A DNA stretch of 24,503 bases from Bacteroidota bacterium (GCA_003973505.1 QNXT01000036.1:1-24503); one strand, 5' to 3'; positions 1 to 7,620 are shown, counted from the stretch's first letter. The notes: a model not told the origin generated them from the sequence alone. Made by a program: numbers and translations.

Positions 1-1783
1 AATGGTCGCTACGAAAGGTTTTATCTTTATAAAGATATTCCAGACTGTCAATAGAAAGTAAACCACTTACATTATCAAGATTATTACCTTCCATATCAAT
101 ATCAATAATGCCACTTAGATGTCCAATGGTATCTTCATCTAAAAGAAAAAGCCGAGCTACTCTTGCATTCTTAACATTGATATGTGCCTTATAAGCAGGT
201 AGTGTGTCTTTATAATCGTAATATCCATCAACATTTAGATTAAACTTTCCGTCTTTAGATTCTAGATAAGCTGTAATTCGTTGATTTTGAATATCTCCTT
301 TTAATGTTACGTCATTGTATTCATATTTGGAAACAAAAATGGAGGCAATATCAATATTATAAGTTGCTTCAGCATTTTTGTCTAAACCAATACCATCAAT
401 TGCTGCAGTCATACTTACCCCACCATAGTTTTTTATATTTAATAAACTACCTAAATGGAAGTTTTTGGTAGTCAAGCGACCATGATATTCTAAGACACCA
501 TCTTTTTCATTATGAGGTTGTAAAAGTATGTCGGTAGTGAACTGACCTAGAGCGGTTCTATATCGAGCATTGGATACAAAATCATTATAAAAACCTGTAA
601 AACGACCACTAATATTGATATTCCCCAACTTTTTCACTATTTCAGGGATGGAAAGTCTTTGATTGTCTGGTAAAACGAAATTACTTAAATCGTGGTAGTT
701 TGTACGAATGCTTTTTGCTTTAATGAGCATAAAGCTTTGATCGATATCGGGTAATCCTTGCAGATTGATATCTCCTATATAGTGCGTTCCTTTTCCAATA
801 AACACGCGCCCTTTCCGAAGTTTCATATTTGAAATGGGGCCGCGAACCAAACCTGAAAAACGGATGGAGTCATGCATGCCCTCCATAACCGGGGCAAAAT
901 ACTTTATATCATCAAGAAATATAGATGCCGAATCAAATTGTGTTTTGAAACGTACTTGATCAATAAATTCTAGCCAATCGGGCCATTCATTATAATGCAT
1001 TTCAAAATTGGCATAGGCCCAGGATTTTGGGGTTCTGAGTTTAAAATAGTCAATGATGATTTCACGCGGACTAACAATTACATCCCCTGCAAATTCGTCT
1101 AGTTCGAAACCACATTTTTCCAATGCGCTAAGATGTTCCAAGTTGCCAATGAGTGAATCACCACTTACATGAAAGTCATTGATAATCAGATTTACATTCT
1201 TAACATCCAGGTCGGTATAATTCATACCTCCATCGTCAAAACTAGTGGCACTCCAAAGATACATAACGTAATGAGCATTTTGAATGTTCAATCTATCAAC
1301 TATTATTTGAATATCGCTTTGCGAAGTGCTTGTGTCTGAGGTTTCAAAATAATCAATAATCTTCATTAAGTTTAAAACGGTATCCCGATGGTCTTCACGA
1401 AGTGCAAAATAGGTGCTGTCGATAAAAATATTTGTGATGGTTAATTTATCATCGAGTAAATCCAAAAGACGAATATCTAAACTAATTTGTTTGGAATTGA
1501 CCATGAGGCTGTCCTCTTGATCGATGACATTTAATCCGAAAAGATCGACTGATAAAAGTCCATTAATACTAAGTCGGTCCAGTTTAATCTCAGTATTTGT
1601 TTTTTCACTTAAATAATTTGCAAATTGATTGGCTAAATAGGTTTGAACAACAGTGAGTTGAAGTGTCAAAAAAATGATTGTGAGGAAAATAAAAACGCCT
1701 AGCAAAGAGCGAAGGATTCCTTTCCTCAGCCGATGCTTTTTAGGGCTTTCATTAGTCGTAATATTATTCTCCTCATTCTGCAT
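1..1783 (-). CDS. TamB-like translocation/assembly module protein, N-terminal part (partial)
   Basis: This is the first ~594 codons of a large envelope protein; the rest lies beyond the left edge. I translated it by hand from the ATG at 1783. A basic stretch (KKHRLRKG) is followed by one hydrophobic segment at about residues 27-47, so the protein is anchored in the inner membrane by its N terminus. It then has the family signature of a short helix (QTYLANQFANYLSEKTNTEI) and a series of beta-rich repeats (KLDRLSINGLLSVDLFGLNV, DIRLLDLLDDKLTITNIFID). Bacteroidota TamB/AsmA-like proteins usually run to about 1400-1700 residues, bridge the periplasm, and are thought to move phospholipids or assist outer-membrane assembly. 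The start is supported by a -7 box 6 nt upstream. No partner gene such as an Omp85 protein is visible next to it. The family call is solid; the exact cargo is unknown. Confidence 0.85.
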   Translation of the reverse strand, partial: MQNEENNITTNESPKKHRLRKGILRSLLGVFIFLTIIFLTLQLTVVQTYLANQFANYLSEKTNTEIKLDRLSINGLLSVDLFGLNVIDQEDSLMVNSKQISLDIRLLDLLDDKLTITNIFIDSTYFALREDHRDTVLNLMKIIDYFETSDTSTSQSDIQIIVDRLNIQNAHYVMYLWSATSFDDGGMNYTDLDVKNVNLIINDFHVSGDSLIGNLEHLSALEKCGFELDEFAGDVIVSPREIIIDYFKLRTPKSWAYANFEMHYNEWPDWLEFIDQVRFKTQFDSASIFLDDIKYFAPVMEGMHDSIRFSGLVRGPISNMKLRKGRVFIGKGTHYIGDINLQGLPDIDQSFMLIKAKSIRTNYHDLSNFVLPDNQRLSIPEIVKKLGNINISGRFTGFYNDFVSNARYRTALGQFTTDILLQPHNEKDGVLEYHGRLTTKNFHLGSLLNIKNYGGVSMTAAIDGIGLDKNAEATYNIDIASIFVSKYEYNDVTLKGDIQNQRITAYLESKDGKFNLNVDGYYDYKDTLPAYKAHINVKNARVARLFLLDEDTIGHLSGIIDIDMEGNNLDNVSGLLSIDSLEYLYKDKTFRSDH

Positions 1784-1789
1784 AACCAA

Positions 1790-1797
1790 CAAAGATA
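1790..1797 (-). promoter_or_regulatory. Bacteroidota -7 box (TATCTTTG) for the TamB-like gene
   Basis: Read on the minus strand, TATCTTTG matches the Bacteroidota consensus TAnnTTTG exactly. Only six bases (TTGGTT) separate it from the ATG at 1783, so transcription would begin at or next to the start codon. I see no clear -33 TTG at 19-21 bp. Confidence 0.5.
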
Positions 1798-1974
1798 ATA
1801 AATAATATAGCTTGATATTTTGTAAATAAAAATCTTGAATGCTCAAGGATTTATGACAGCTATTTATCCATGATGCTACTTTAATTTAGCATAATGATAA
1901 GCTGAAATTTTTGTTATATGATGTATCTATGAAAGATTCGGCTACTTCTTATTTCGATGCGCTGCCAATCTTTT

Positions 1975-2205
1975 GGTATGCTTTTTACTTTTTCTGCTGA
2001 AAAAGTAACAAAAAAGCTGCGCTGACGAAAACTGACTAAAAATAATGGTGATAAATCTAAACACAAAAAACTCCTCCTTATAGCCACCCGTCATAAGACG
2101 GATGGCTAACGAGCGTCAAACAGTTTTGTGTTTTTAACGATTTCTCCCCCTTATTTTTTTACGTCATTTTTCTAAGGCGCACAATCAATCCGTAAGCGGA
2201 TTGAA
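1975..2205. repeat. Fold-back intergenic element 1 (nested imperfect inverted repeats)
   Basis: Several nested stems fill this stretch. A 10-bp hairpin pairs 1985-1994 with 1999-2008 (loop TGCT). AAACACAAAA at 2059-2068 pairs perfectly with 2124-2133 and encloses a 12-bp hairpin with one mismatch (2081-2092 with 2097-2108, loop ATAA). TCAATCCG at 2185-2192 pairs with 2197-2204 (loop TAAG). The longer flanks, about 2019-2058 against 2134-2180, are also imperfectly complementary. From memory, phrases such as a TTTTTACTTTTTC hairpin followed by GCTGACGAAAACTG recur between genes in many Bacteroidota genomes, so this is probably a dispersed non-coding repeat. No protein of note is encoded. Confidence 0.6.
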
Positions 2206-2319
2206 ATGGCTAGGGTAGTGGTGTTTTCTTAAGGTTTTCATATAATAAAATATTAAGTTTATTAGGTCTCTTGCAGAAGTCGTATTTATTATTTCAAATG
2301 TTAATGCGTAAGGTGCGTA

Positions 2320-2545
2320 GGACTTGTCCAAAAAGCGGGGCTAGTGAGGCGGGAATTCCAAAATGATATTATTATCAATAAAATCGCTTGCGTTTTGATT
2401 AGCAACAGGGAAAATAGAATTAAGTATGCACAAGTCCTTACTTCCAAAAGCAATAAAGCCAAAAGAGAAGCAAGGTTGCTAATCACCTTATTTTATTAGA
2501 TAATAAATTATTTTGGAAGGGCGGGTGGACGATTTTTTTGGACTT
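2320..2545. repeat. Fold-back intergenic element 2 (long imperfect inverted repeat)
   Basis: The two halves are imperfectly complementary over about 60-85 nt each. GTCCAAAAA from 2326 matches the complement of the TTTTTGGAC ending at 2543. TTCCAAAAT from 2356 matches ATTTTGGAA at 2510-2518, followed on both sides by TATTATC-AATAAAAT. GATTAGCAAC at 2397-2406 pairs perfectly with GTTGCTAATC at 2475-2484. The mismatches between the arms suggest an old element, MITE-like or a structured RNA. A 61-codon minus-strand ORF at 2301-2486 is a by-product of the repeat. With element 1, this accounts for most of the 1798-2715 gene-free region. Confidence 0.55.
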
Positions 2546-2546
2546 G

Positions 2547-2564
2547 ATCCCGATATATCGGGAT
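2547..2564. repeat. Perfect 18-bp palindrome
   Basis: ATCCCGATATATCGGGAT is identical to its own reverse complement. It is followed by a smaller hairpin (TTTTTG/CAAAAA, about 2571-2588). CCCGAT/ATCGGG palindromes are a common REP-like intergenic motif in Bacteroidota (from memory). It could also act as a terminator for transcripts entering the region. Confidence 0.55.
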
Positions 2565-2715
2565 GATTCGTTTTTGTTCAAGCAAAAATGAATACAAATA
2601 ATATGATTAATCAATAAACTAAAATTGTTGAGTGCTTCAATTTAGGAATTAGCCAAAAATTCTTTACTGTGAATTTTTGTAAAAGCAATCCCGCTAAATT
2701 CAAATAGAAATAATG

Positions 2716-2723
2716 TACCTTTG
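2716..2723 (+). promoter_or_regulatory. Bacteroidota -7 box (TACCTTTG)
   Basis: TACCTTTG matches TAnnTTTG exactly and ends 6 nt before the ATG at 2730. This argues for the ATG at 2730 rather than the in-frame TTG at 2721, which lies inside the box. No -33 TTG at the usual distance is evident. Confidence 0.5.
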
Positions 2724-2729
2724 CATATT

Positions 2730-3425
2730 ATGAATAAAACCTTACTCACAAGCTTTTTCCTTATCCTAGCCTTTAGCGTTTTTTCTCAATCGCAGATTGG
2801 GTTTAAAGTGTCATTCTTGAATCCTAGTTATAAGTTGACAAGTACACCACCAAATTCAACAGAAATATTTACTGTGGAAAATGGTTTGTCTTACAGCCTA
2901 GACTATAAGCGTAGGTGGCCAGGACTTTTTAATTTTGGAGCAGGAATCGATTATCATCGTAAGCAATCCCATTTTTTAATGGATTATAAATCGCTTGGAA
3001 CAAATGTGAAGCGTGATGTGGATTATACCGTTGACTACCTAAATATTCATTTATTACCCGAATTTGTTTATGGTGAAAAGTTGCGTACGTATTTTCAAGT
3101 AGGACCCTATATTGGCTTTTTGCTATCATCAAATGTTAAAGGAGAGCGGATTGTAAGTGATAATAATGGTTCCATTACCATTGAAGAAGATGAAAGAGTA
3201 TCTGAGAACTTTCCAGGGATTGACTGGGGAGTGTTTTTTGGAGCTGGTGCTGAATATCCAATTTCTAAAAGTATAAAACTTGCCATTGAGTTGCAGTATG
3301 CTCGTGGATTTGCAGGTTTCGCTAAAGAAGATCAATATGTTTTTGCTACGAAAAACTTTACTGCCGGTATTAGTTTTATCTATGTTTTTAAGGGTTACGC
3401 ATCCCGAATAAGCGGTGATGAATAG
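2730..3425 (+). CDS. Outer-membrane beta-barrel protein (PorT/OMP_b-brl family-like)
   Basis: The 231-residue product starts with a signal peptide (MNKTLLTSFFLILAFSVFSQ, cleavage likely after SQ or SQSQ). The rest is alternating hydrophobic/polar strands with aromatic girdles (FNFGAGIDYH, RTYFQVGPYIGFLL, DWGVFFGAGAEYPI, FTAGISFIYVF), typical of the small 8-stranded barrels common in Bacteroidota. The last barrel strand ends about nine residues before the C terminus, which is unusual because barrel proteins often end in F. I chose ATG 2730 because the upstream TTG sits in the -7 box. The gene converges on anmK with only 2 bp between stop codons. Specific function is unknown; a porin-like or structural role is possible. 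Confidence 0.75.
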   Translation: MNKTLLTSFFLILAFSVFSQSQIGFKVSFLNPSYKLTSTPPNSTEIFTVENGLSYSLDYKRRWPGLFNFGAGIDYHRKQSHFLMDYKSLGTNVKRDVDYTVDYLNIHLLPEFVYGEKLRTYFQVGPYIGFLLSSNVKGERIVSDNNGSITIEEDERVSENFPGIDWGVFFGAGAEYPISKSIKLAIELQYARGFAGFAKEDQYVFATKNFTAGISFIYVFKGYASRISGDE

Positions 3426-3427
3426 GC

Positions 3428-4489
3428 TTATTTGATGAGTTTGCCGGAAGAATGATTGTATTTTGCTCCTGTCACGCTGGATAATACATTGATTTGGTTT
3501 TCAAGTCTTAATAAACCCATAAAGGCAAATATCATAGCTTCTTTATAGTCTATTTCCTTTTGTGATGGAATGACCACCTTGGCTTCTACCTTTTCTTTTA
3601 TTTGTTTTATCAAAAACCGATTAAAAACCCCACCTCCGGTAAAGAGAATACTGCCGTTAACATCGCTTAAGCTGTCGCTTATTTGAATGCTAATATGCTC
3701 AACCAAAGTGCGAAGCAGGTCTTTTTCCAAAATTGTATATCTGTTCAATATTGGTAAAATATTCTCATTTACCCATTCTTTACCCAAGGATTTTGGTGCC
3801 GCTTGTTTATAAAAAGATAATGCGTTGAGTTCGTTTAATAGCTTTGTATTTAGACTGCCTTGCATGGCCCAATCGCCATCTTTATCGTAGGCGTAACCCA
3901 ATTTTTCAGCTATAGGATTCATTATAATATTAGCAGGACAAATATCCCAAGCGATTCGTTGACCTTCCATTTGCTTTGAAATATTGGCAAAGCCACCGAT
4001 GTTTATGCATGCATCGAATTCGCTGAATAAAAGTTGGTCACCTATGGGAACCAGCGGAGCTCCTTGTCCGCCAAGCTCAAGGTCTTGAGTTCGAAAATCA
4101 TAAACCAAAGGGCAAGGTAAATGGGTTTGTAAAGCCTCGCCATCGCCAATTTGTAAGGTATATCCTTCTTCGGGTTTATGAAAAACGGTATGCCCATGTG
4201 ATGCAACCAAATCGGGTTTTAGCTGATGTTTTTTGATAAAAAGAGCACTTAGCTTTCCTAGAAAATGACCATATTCTATATCGAGTTTGTTCAGTTCTTT
4301 TTTCGATATATTTGGAGCGTTTTCCAATCTATTTTTCCATTCTTTTGAGTAAGAAATGGTTTCTCCATATTTAATATCGAACAACCACTTATCATTATGG
4401 AGGTTAAACTCACAGTATGCTATATCCAAGCCGTCTAAGGATGTGCCAGACATGAGTCCAAGCGTTTTATAAGTAGTCTGTTTCCCCAT
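3428..4489 (-). CDS. anmK: Anhydro-N-acetylmuramic acid kinase AnmK
   Basis: This cytoplasmic enzyme uses ATP and water to convert 1,6-anhydro-MurNAc from cell-wall turnover to MurNAc-6-phosphate. At 353 residues it is close to the family norm (~370). Visible motifs are the N-terminal phosphate-binding LGLMSGTSLDGLD (10-22), SHGHTVFH (98-104), GGQGAPLVP (140-148), INIGGFANI (162-170), the catalytic-aspartate block WDICPAN (D182, the same number as the E. coli catalytic Asp), and the sugar-kinase adenosine motif ILFTGGGVFN (281-290). The WDxGPGN consensus of Proteobacteria reads WDICPAN here, which I believe is normal for Bacteroidota. Its ATG lies 2 bp after the murF stop, so translation is probably coupled. 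It converges on the beta-barrel gene. Confidence 0.95.
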   Translation of the reverse strand: MGKQTTYKTLGLMSGTSLDGLDIAYCEFNLHNDKWLFDIKYGETISYSKEWKNRLENAPNISKKELNKLDIEYGHFLGKLSALFIKKHQLKPDLVASHGHTVFHKPEEGYTLQIGDGEALQTHLPCPLVYDFRTQDLELGGQGAPLVPIGDQLLFSEFDACINIGGFANISKQMEGQRIAWDICPANIIMNPIAEKLGYAYDKDGDWAMQGSLNTKLLNELNALSFYKQAAPKSLGKEWVNENILPILNRYTILEKDLLRTLVEHISIQISDSLSDVNGSILFTGGGVFNRFLIKQIKEKVEAKVVIPSQKEIDYKEAMIFAFMGLLRLENQINVLSSVTGAKYNHSSGKLIK

Positions 4490-4491
4490 TT

Positions 4492-5772
4492 TTATAAAGC
4501 TTCCAACAAGATTTCCAAAGCAATTCCCCTTGAACCTTTTAGAAGGATAAGTTTGCCTTCAATAGGGTGTTCTTTTAAATAAGCCAAAGCTTCTGTGTTT
4601 TTTTCAAAGCAAATATAATTGCTGTTTTTTGCAGCATCTAAAAACTCAGGACCTACTAAAATAGCGTTATCAAATCCCAAGTCTTTTAACTTCTGCACAA
4701 TGCCTCTGTGTTCAAACTTACTTTCTTTTCCCAGCTCCAGCATATCACCTAGAATTGGGAGCTTTTCATCAGCCTTGGCTAGTTTAAAACTTTCTAAAGC
4801 TGCAGTCATTGAAGTAGGATTGGCATTATATGCGTCCACCACAATTTTGTTTTTTGCTGTAGTCATCAATTGCGAACGTTGGTTTTGTGGGGTGTATTCG
4901 CGTAAACTATTGATAATTTCTTCCTTTGAAACCTCGAAAGCTTTGCCTATGCAAATGGCGGCCATCATATTGTCGAAATTATAGCTACCAACCAATTGTG
5001 TGATAATTTCAGTTTGTTCCCAATATGCACCCACAAAAGCCTCTTTTACAATAAGCTTTGCATTTACATCAGCTGTTTCTTTTTGACCATAAGTCATTCG
5101 GTTGGCTTTAGCTGAGAGTTCCATCAATAAATCATTATCTGCATTGACAAAGAGTTTGCCACCAGATTTTAATATGGATTTATAAAGCTCATTTTTGGTG
5201 TTAATAACCCCTTGTAAATCTCCAAAACCTTCCAAATGAGCTTTGCCAATCGAAGTAATCAATCCATAATTAGGCTCGGCTATTTCACAAAGCTCAGCGA
5301 TTTCTCCCGGGTGGTTTGCGCCCATTTCAATAATTGCAAATTCGGTATCCATGGGCATGGAAAGCAGGGTGATGGGGACGCCAATATGGTTGTTGAAATT
5401 TCCTGCTGTAGCATGGGTTTTATATTTTCGGGATAGCACCGCATTTACCAATTCTTTTGTTGTCGTTTTTCCATTGGTTCCTGTAATGCCCAGCAAGGGA
5501 ATGTCAAATTGCTTACGATGAAAATTAGCCAAGTCTTGCATGCATTTGAGCACATTTTCTACTAATATCATGCGGTCGCCATTGAGGTATTCTTCCTCGT
5601 CAATCACCACATAACGAGCTCCCTTTTTTAGGGCTTCGGCAGCAAATTTATTTCCATTGAAGTTCGCGCCTTTTAGGCAAAAAAACATTTGCCCGGTTTC
5701 TATCTTTCGGGTATCCGTAGTGAAGCCTTTGCAACTCTTAAATTTATCGTAGATATTGGCTATTGCTGTCAT
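4492..5772 (-). CDS. murF: UDP-MurNAc-tripeptide--D-alanyl-D-alanine ligase MurF
   Basis: MurF adds D-Ala-D-Ala to UDP-MurNAc-tripeptide with ATP, the last cytoplasmic step of the muropeptide precursor. The 426-residue product shows the three Mur-ligase parts: an N-terminal substrate domain with the TTDTRK motif (18-23); a central ATPase domain with P-loop GITGTNGKTTTKE (95-107), GNFNNHIGVP (124-133) and EMGANHPGEI (149-158); and a C-terminal domain containing VVDAYNANPTSM and GDMLELG. The frame stays open upstream to 5850, but the extra 26 residues are unlike MurF, while ATG 5772 gives the usual N terminus. It is the first gene of a murF-anmK pair and diverges from the toxin-antitoxin genes across about 170 bp. 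Confidence 0.95.
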   Translation of the reverse strand: MTAIANIYDKFKSCKGFTTDTRKIETGQMFFCLKGANFNGNKFAAEALKKGARYVVIDEEEYLNGDRMILVENVLKCMQDLANFHRKQFDIPLLGITGTNGKTTTKELVNAVLSRKYKTHATAGNFNNHIGVPITLLSMPMDTEFAIIEMGANHPGEIAELCEIAEPNYGLITSIGKAHLEGFGDLQGVINTKNELYKSILKSGGKLFVNADNDLLMELSAKANRMTYGQKETADVNAKLIVKEAFVGAYWEQTEIITQLVGSYNFDNMMAAICIGKAFEVSKEEIINSLREYTPQNQRSQLMTTAKNKIVVDAYNANPTSMTAALESFKLAKADEKLPILGDMLELGKESKFEHRGIVQKLKDLGFDNAILVGPEFLDAAKNSNYICFEKNTEALAYLKEHPIEGKLILLKGSRGIALEILLEAL

Positions 5773-5931
5773 ATTGTATAGGTATTTGTGATTATAAAAG
5801 TATAGTATTAGATAAATCTGTGAAGGTTTTGCCAAGGATATAATTAACATTTAGATGTTAATTTAGTAAAGCGAAAGAGATTTTATACTTTAATCATGGA
5901 AATATGCTTTTTCAAAATGGAAATTAATATG

Positions 5932-5939
5932 TAAATTTG
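5932..5939 (+). promoter_or_regulatory. Bacteroidota -7 box (TAAATTTG) for the toxin-antitoxin pair
   Basis: TAAATTTG fits TAnnTTTG exactly. Only four bases (TAGC) separate it from the antitoxin ATG at 5944, implying a leaderless or nearly leaderless mRNA. There is no convincing -33 TTG. Confidence 0.45.
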
Positions 5940-5943
5940 TAGC

Positions 5944-6177
5944 ATGGAAGCGGATATTCAGAATATTAAAATAGAACTAATTCAATGGTTAACAACATTG
6001 GATGATTTATCAATCATTCAAAAGATACAGGATTTGCGTAAGAGAAATACGAGTGATTGGTGGGATGAATTAACAGAAGATGAACGGAATTCGATAGAAA
6101 AAGGTTTATCTGATGCTAAAGAAGGAAAGCTTGTTTCCCAACAAGAGGCTCGTAAAGTATATGGAAAATGGCTATAA
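5944..6177 (+). CDS. Type II antitoxin, putative addiction-module component family
   Basis: The 77-residue acidic protein resembles the addiction-module component family (PF09720/TIGR02574 from memory). It is helical at the N terminus and carries the characteristic C-terminal block in which E-D-E-R-xx-I-E-x-G-L-x-D is followed by G-K-x-x-S and ends in KWL. These proteins bind and neutralise a RelE/ParE-type toxin and usually repress their own operon. No obvious ribbon-helix-helix or HTH motif can be seen. The gene overlaps the next reading frame by 17 nt, the usual arrangement of such pairs. It is the promoter-proximal gene and likely autoregulated, which is inferred from the family. Confidence 0.82.
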   Translation: MEADIQNIKIELIQWLTTLDDLSIIQKIQDLRKRNTSDWWDELTEDERNSIEKGLSDAKEGKLVSQQEARKVYGKWL

Positions 6178-6463
6178 AATAGTGTGGACTGTTCATGCAT
6201 TGAACGAACTAAAAGTGACTTTTGAATATCTCGAGAATAATTGGACGGATCGGGAAATATCGAAATTGGCCAATGAAATTGATAAAATACTACAATTGAT
6301 ATCCAACAACCCTAAACTATTTCCAATATCAAATAAAACTCAAATACGGAGAGCCGTTTTGGGAAAGTTAAACATTATTTATTACAGAGAGTTAGAAAAT
6401 AAAACGGTCGAAATTATTTCTTTCTTCGCAACAAGGCGAAGTCCAAATAGAGAAATTAAATAA
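6161..6463 (+). CDS. RelE/ParE-family toxin
   Basis: The product is 100 residues from the ATG at 6161, which lies inside the end of the antitoxin gene (17-nt overlap). An upstream in-frame ATG at 6113 would add 16 residues encoded entirely within the antitoxin and is less likely. The pattern fits the RelE/ParE fold: N-terminal IVWTVHALNELKVTFEYLE helix-turn region, a second helix with ISKLANEIDKILQLI, the block NPKLFP, then strands RRAVLGKLNIIYYR and VEIISFFATRRSP, the last being the family's terminal strand with basic residues. Family members are either mRNA interferases or DNA-gyrase poisons, and the sequence alone does not decide. Expression coupled to the antitoxin is expected. No frame disruption is seen, so the pair looks intact. 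Confidence 0.85.
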   Translation: MENGYKIVWTVHALNELKVTFEYLENNWTDREISKLANEIDKILQLISNNPKLFPISNKTQIRRAVLGKLNIIYYRELENKTVEIISFFATRRSPNREIK

Positions 6464-6466
6464 TTA

Positions 6467-6545
6467 TTCGACTATTGCTTTTGCTTATGCTATTGAAATT
6501 TCCTGGAAAAAGTATCTGGAATGACTTTGGTTTGGAATAGTCGAA
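6467..6545. repeat. 10-bp inverted repeat after the toxin gene
   Basis: TTCGACTATT (6467-6476) is perfectly complementary to AATAGTCGAA (6536-6545), with 59 nt between. It begins 3 nt after the toxin stop codon and ends 42 nt before the nusB -7 box. It is too wide a loop for a classical terminator. It may be a remnant of an insertion boundary or a structured 3' end. Confidence 0.35.
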
Positions 6546-6587
6546 AAATGTTTAAAATATTTTATTTTCAAAACTCAAATTTAAGTG

Positions 6588-6595
6588 TACTTTTG
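6588..6595 (+). promoter_or_regulatory. Bacteroidota -7 box (TACTTTTG) for nusB
   Basis: TACTTTTG followed by C matches TAnnTTTG(C). It lies 35 nt before the nusB ATG, leaving a normal short leader of about 30 nt, and probably drives the nusB/radical SAM operon. Confidence 0.5.
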
Positions 6596-6630
6596 CAGCT
6601 CAAATCAAATATAAAATAAAAGTTCTTAGA

Positions 6631-7593
6631 ATGCTAAACAGACGCCAACTCCGAATTAAAGCTTTACAGAGTATTTATGCTCATTTACAATCAGGTAGTG
6701 ATGATTTAAAGAGTACAGAAAAAGTTTTATTGAAAAATATTAATGAGTTATACAATTTATATATTTATCAATTGAGTTTTTTGAGCGAGGTGGTTCGCTT
6801 TGCCGAAGAAAGTCTGGAAGCTTCTAAAAATAAGTATATTCCAACCGACGACGACCTTAATCCGAATACACTTTTTGTAAATAATGCTTTTATCAAAGCC
6901 CTTAATGCAAACAAAGATTTTCAAAGAAAAGAGTATGCATTAAAAATTAATTGGAAGGATGCAGATGAGATTGTACGAAAGGTCGTGCATGATTTTCGCT
7001 CAAGCAAGGAGTATGTAAAATACATGCAAAACGAAACTTCCACTTTCAAAGAAGATAAAGATATTTTAATAAAATTGGTTCGTAATCACTTGATTCATAA
7101 TGAAGTGTTACGCTCTTATTTTGAAGAAATCCATTCCATGTGGAGCGAGGATTATTATATGGGTTTAGCATTGGTAATTAAGACTTTGCACGATACTAAA
7201 GCCAGTTGGAATGAGGATTCTCCATTGCCTGAATTGTTTAAGGTTGACGCAATGACACACAAAAATGAGGATAAGAAATTCTTGATTGATTTGGTGCATA
7301 CCACCATTTTGAATAAGGAAAAATATGATGAAATTATCATTGGGAAACTTCACAACTGGGAATTTGACCGAATTGCTGTGATGGATTTGATTTTGCTTCG
7401 AATGGGAATGACTGAGATTTTTGAAATGCCAAGCATTCCTTTGAAAGTAACTTTGAATGAGTCTATAGAATTGGCAAAGCATTTTAGTTCGCCTCGTAGT
7501 AGCGTGTTTATCAATGGACTTTTGGATCGTACCATTGCCGAGGGCTTGAAAAATAAAACTATTGTAAAGACAGGCCGTGGATTGATTGGTTAA
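6631..7593 (+). CDS. nusB: Transcription antitermination factor NusB (long Bacteroidota form)
   Basis: NusB with NusE/S10 binds boxA RNA and supports antitermination of rRNA operons. The 320-residue product is more than twice the length of E. coli NusB (139) but fits the ~310-residue form usual in Bacteroidota. It opens with RRQLRIKALQSIYAHLQS, the first NusB helix. The middle (about 40-190) is a lineage-specific helical insertion. The canonical C-terminal half follows at about 215-305, with EKYDEII, LHNWEFDRIAVMDLILLRMGMTE, the P-x-K-V-T-LNESIELAK helix and the SSVFINGLLDR signature. It is followed 27 nt later by the radical SAM gene, so they are likely cotranscribed. The coupling to that gene has no obvious functional explanation. 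Confidence 0.93.
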   Translation: MLNRRQLRIKALQSIYAHLQSGSDDLKSTEKVLLKNINELYNLYIYQLSFLSEVVRFAEESLEASKNKYIPTDDDLNPNTLFVNNAFIKALNANKDFQRKEYALKINWKDADEIVRKVVHDFRSSKEYVKYMQNETSTFKEDKDILIKLVRNHLIHNEVLRSYFEEIHSMWSEDYYMGLALVIKTLHDTKASWNEDSPLPELFKVDAMTHKNEDKKFLIDLVHTTILNKEKYDEIIIGKLHNWEFDRIAVMDLILLRMGMTEIFEMPSIPLKVTLNESIELAKHFSSPRSSVFINGLLDRTIAEGLKNKTIVKTGRGLIG

Positions 7594-7620
7594 TCGAATA
7601 ATTAACGTATTCCAGAATTG

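Noticed and set aside
2301..2486. 61-codon minus-strand ORF with hydrophobic residues
   Set aside because: It lies inside fold-back element 2, has no promoter or RBS, and its hydrophobic look follows from the AT-rich repeat arms.
1798..2715. CRISPR array or tRNA genes in the long gene-free region
   Set aside because: There are no regularly spaced direct repeats. I saw no cloverleaf with a T-loop GGTTCRA-type motif; the stems present are the fold-back repeats described.
4619..4984. 121-codon plus-strand ORF within murF
   Set aside because: It is a shadow of the MurF C-terminal domain on the other strand with no independent support.
5773..5850. N-terminal extension of MurF to 5850
   Set aside because: The 26 extra residues have no counterpart in MurF, while the ATG at 5772 gives the usual N terminus.
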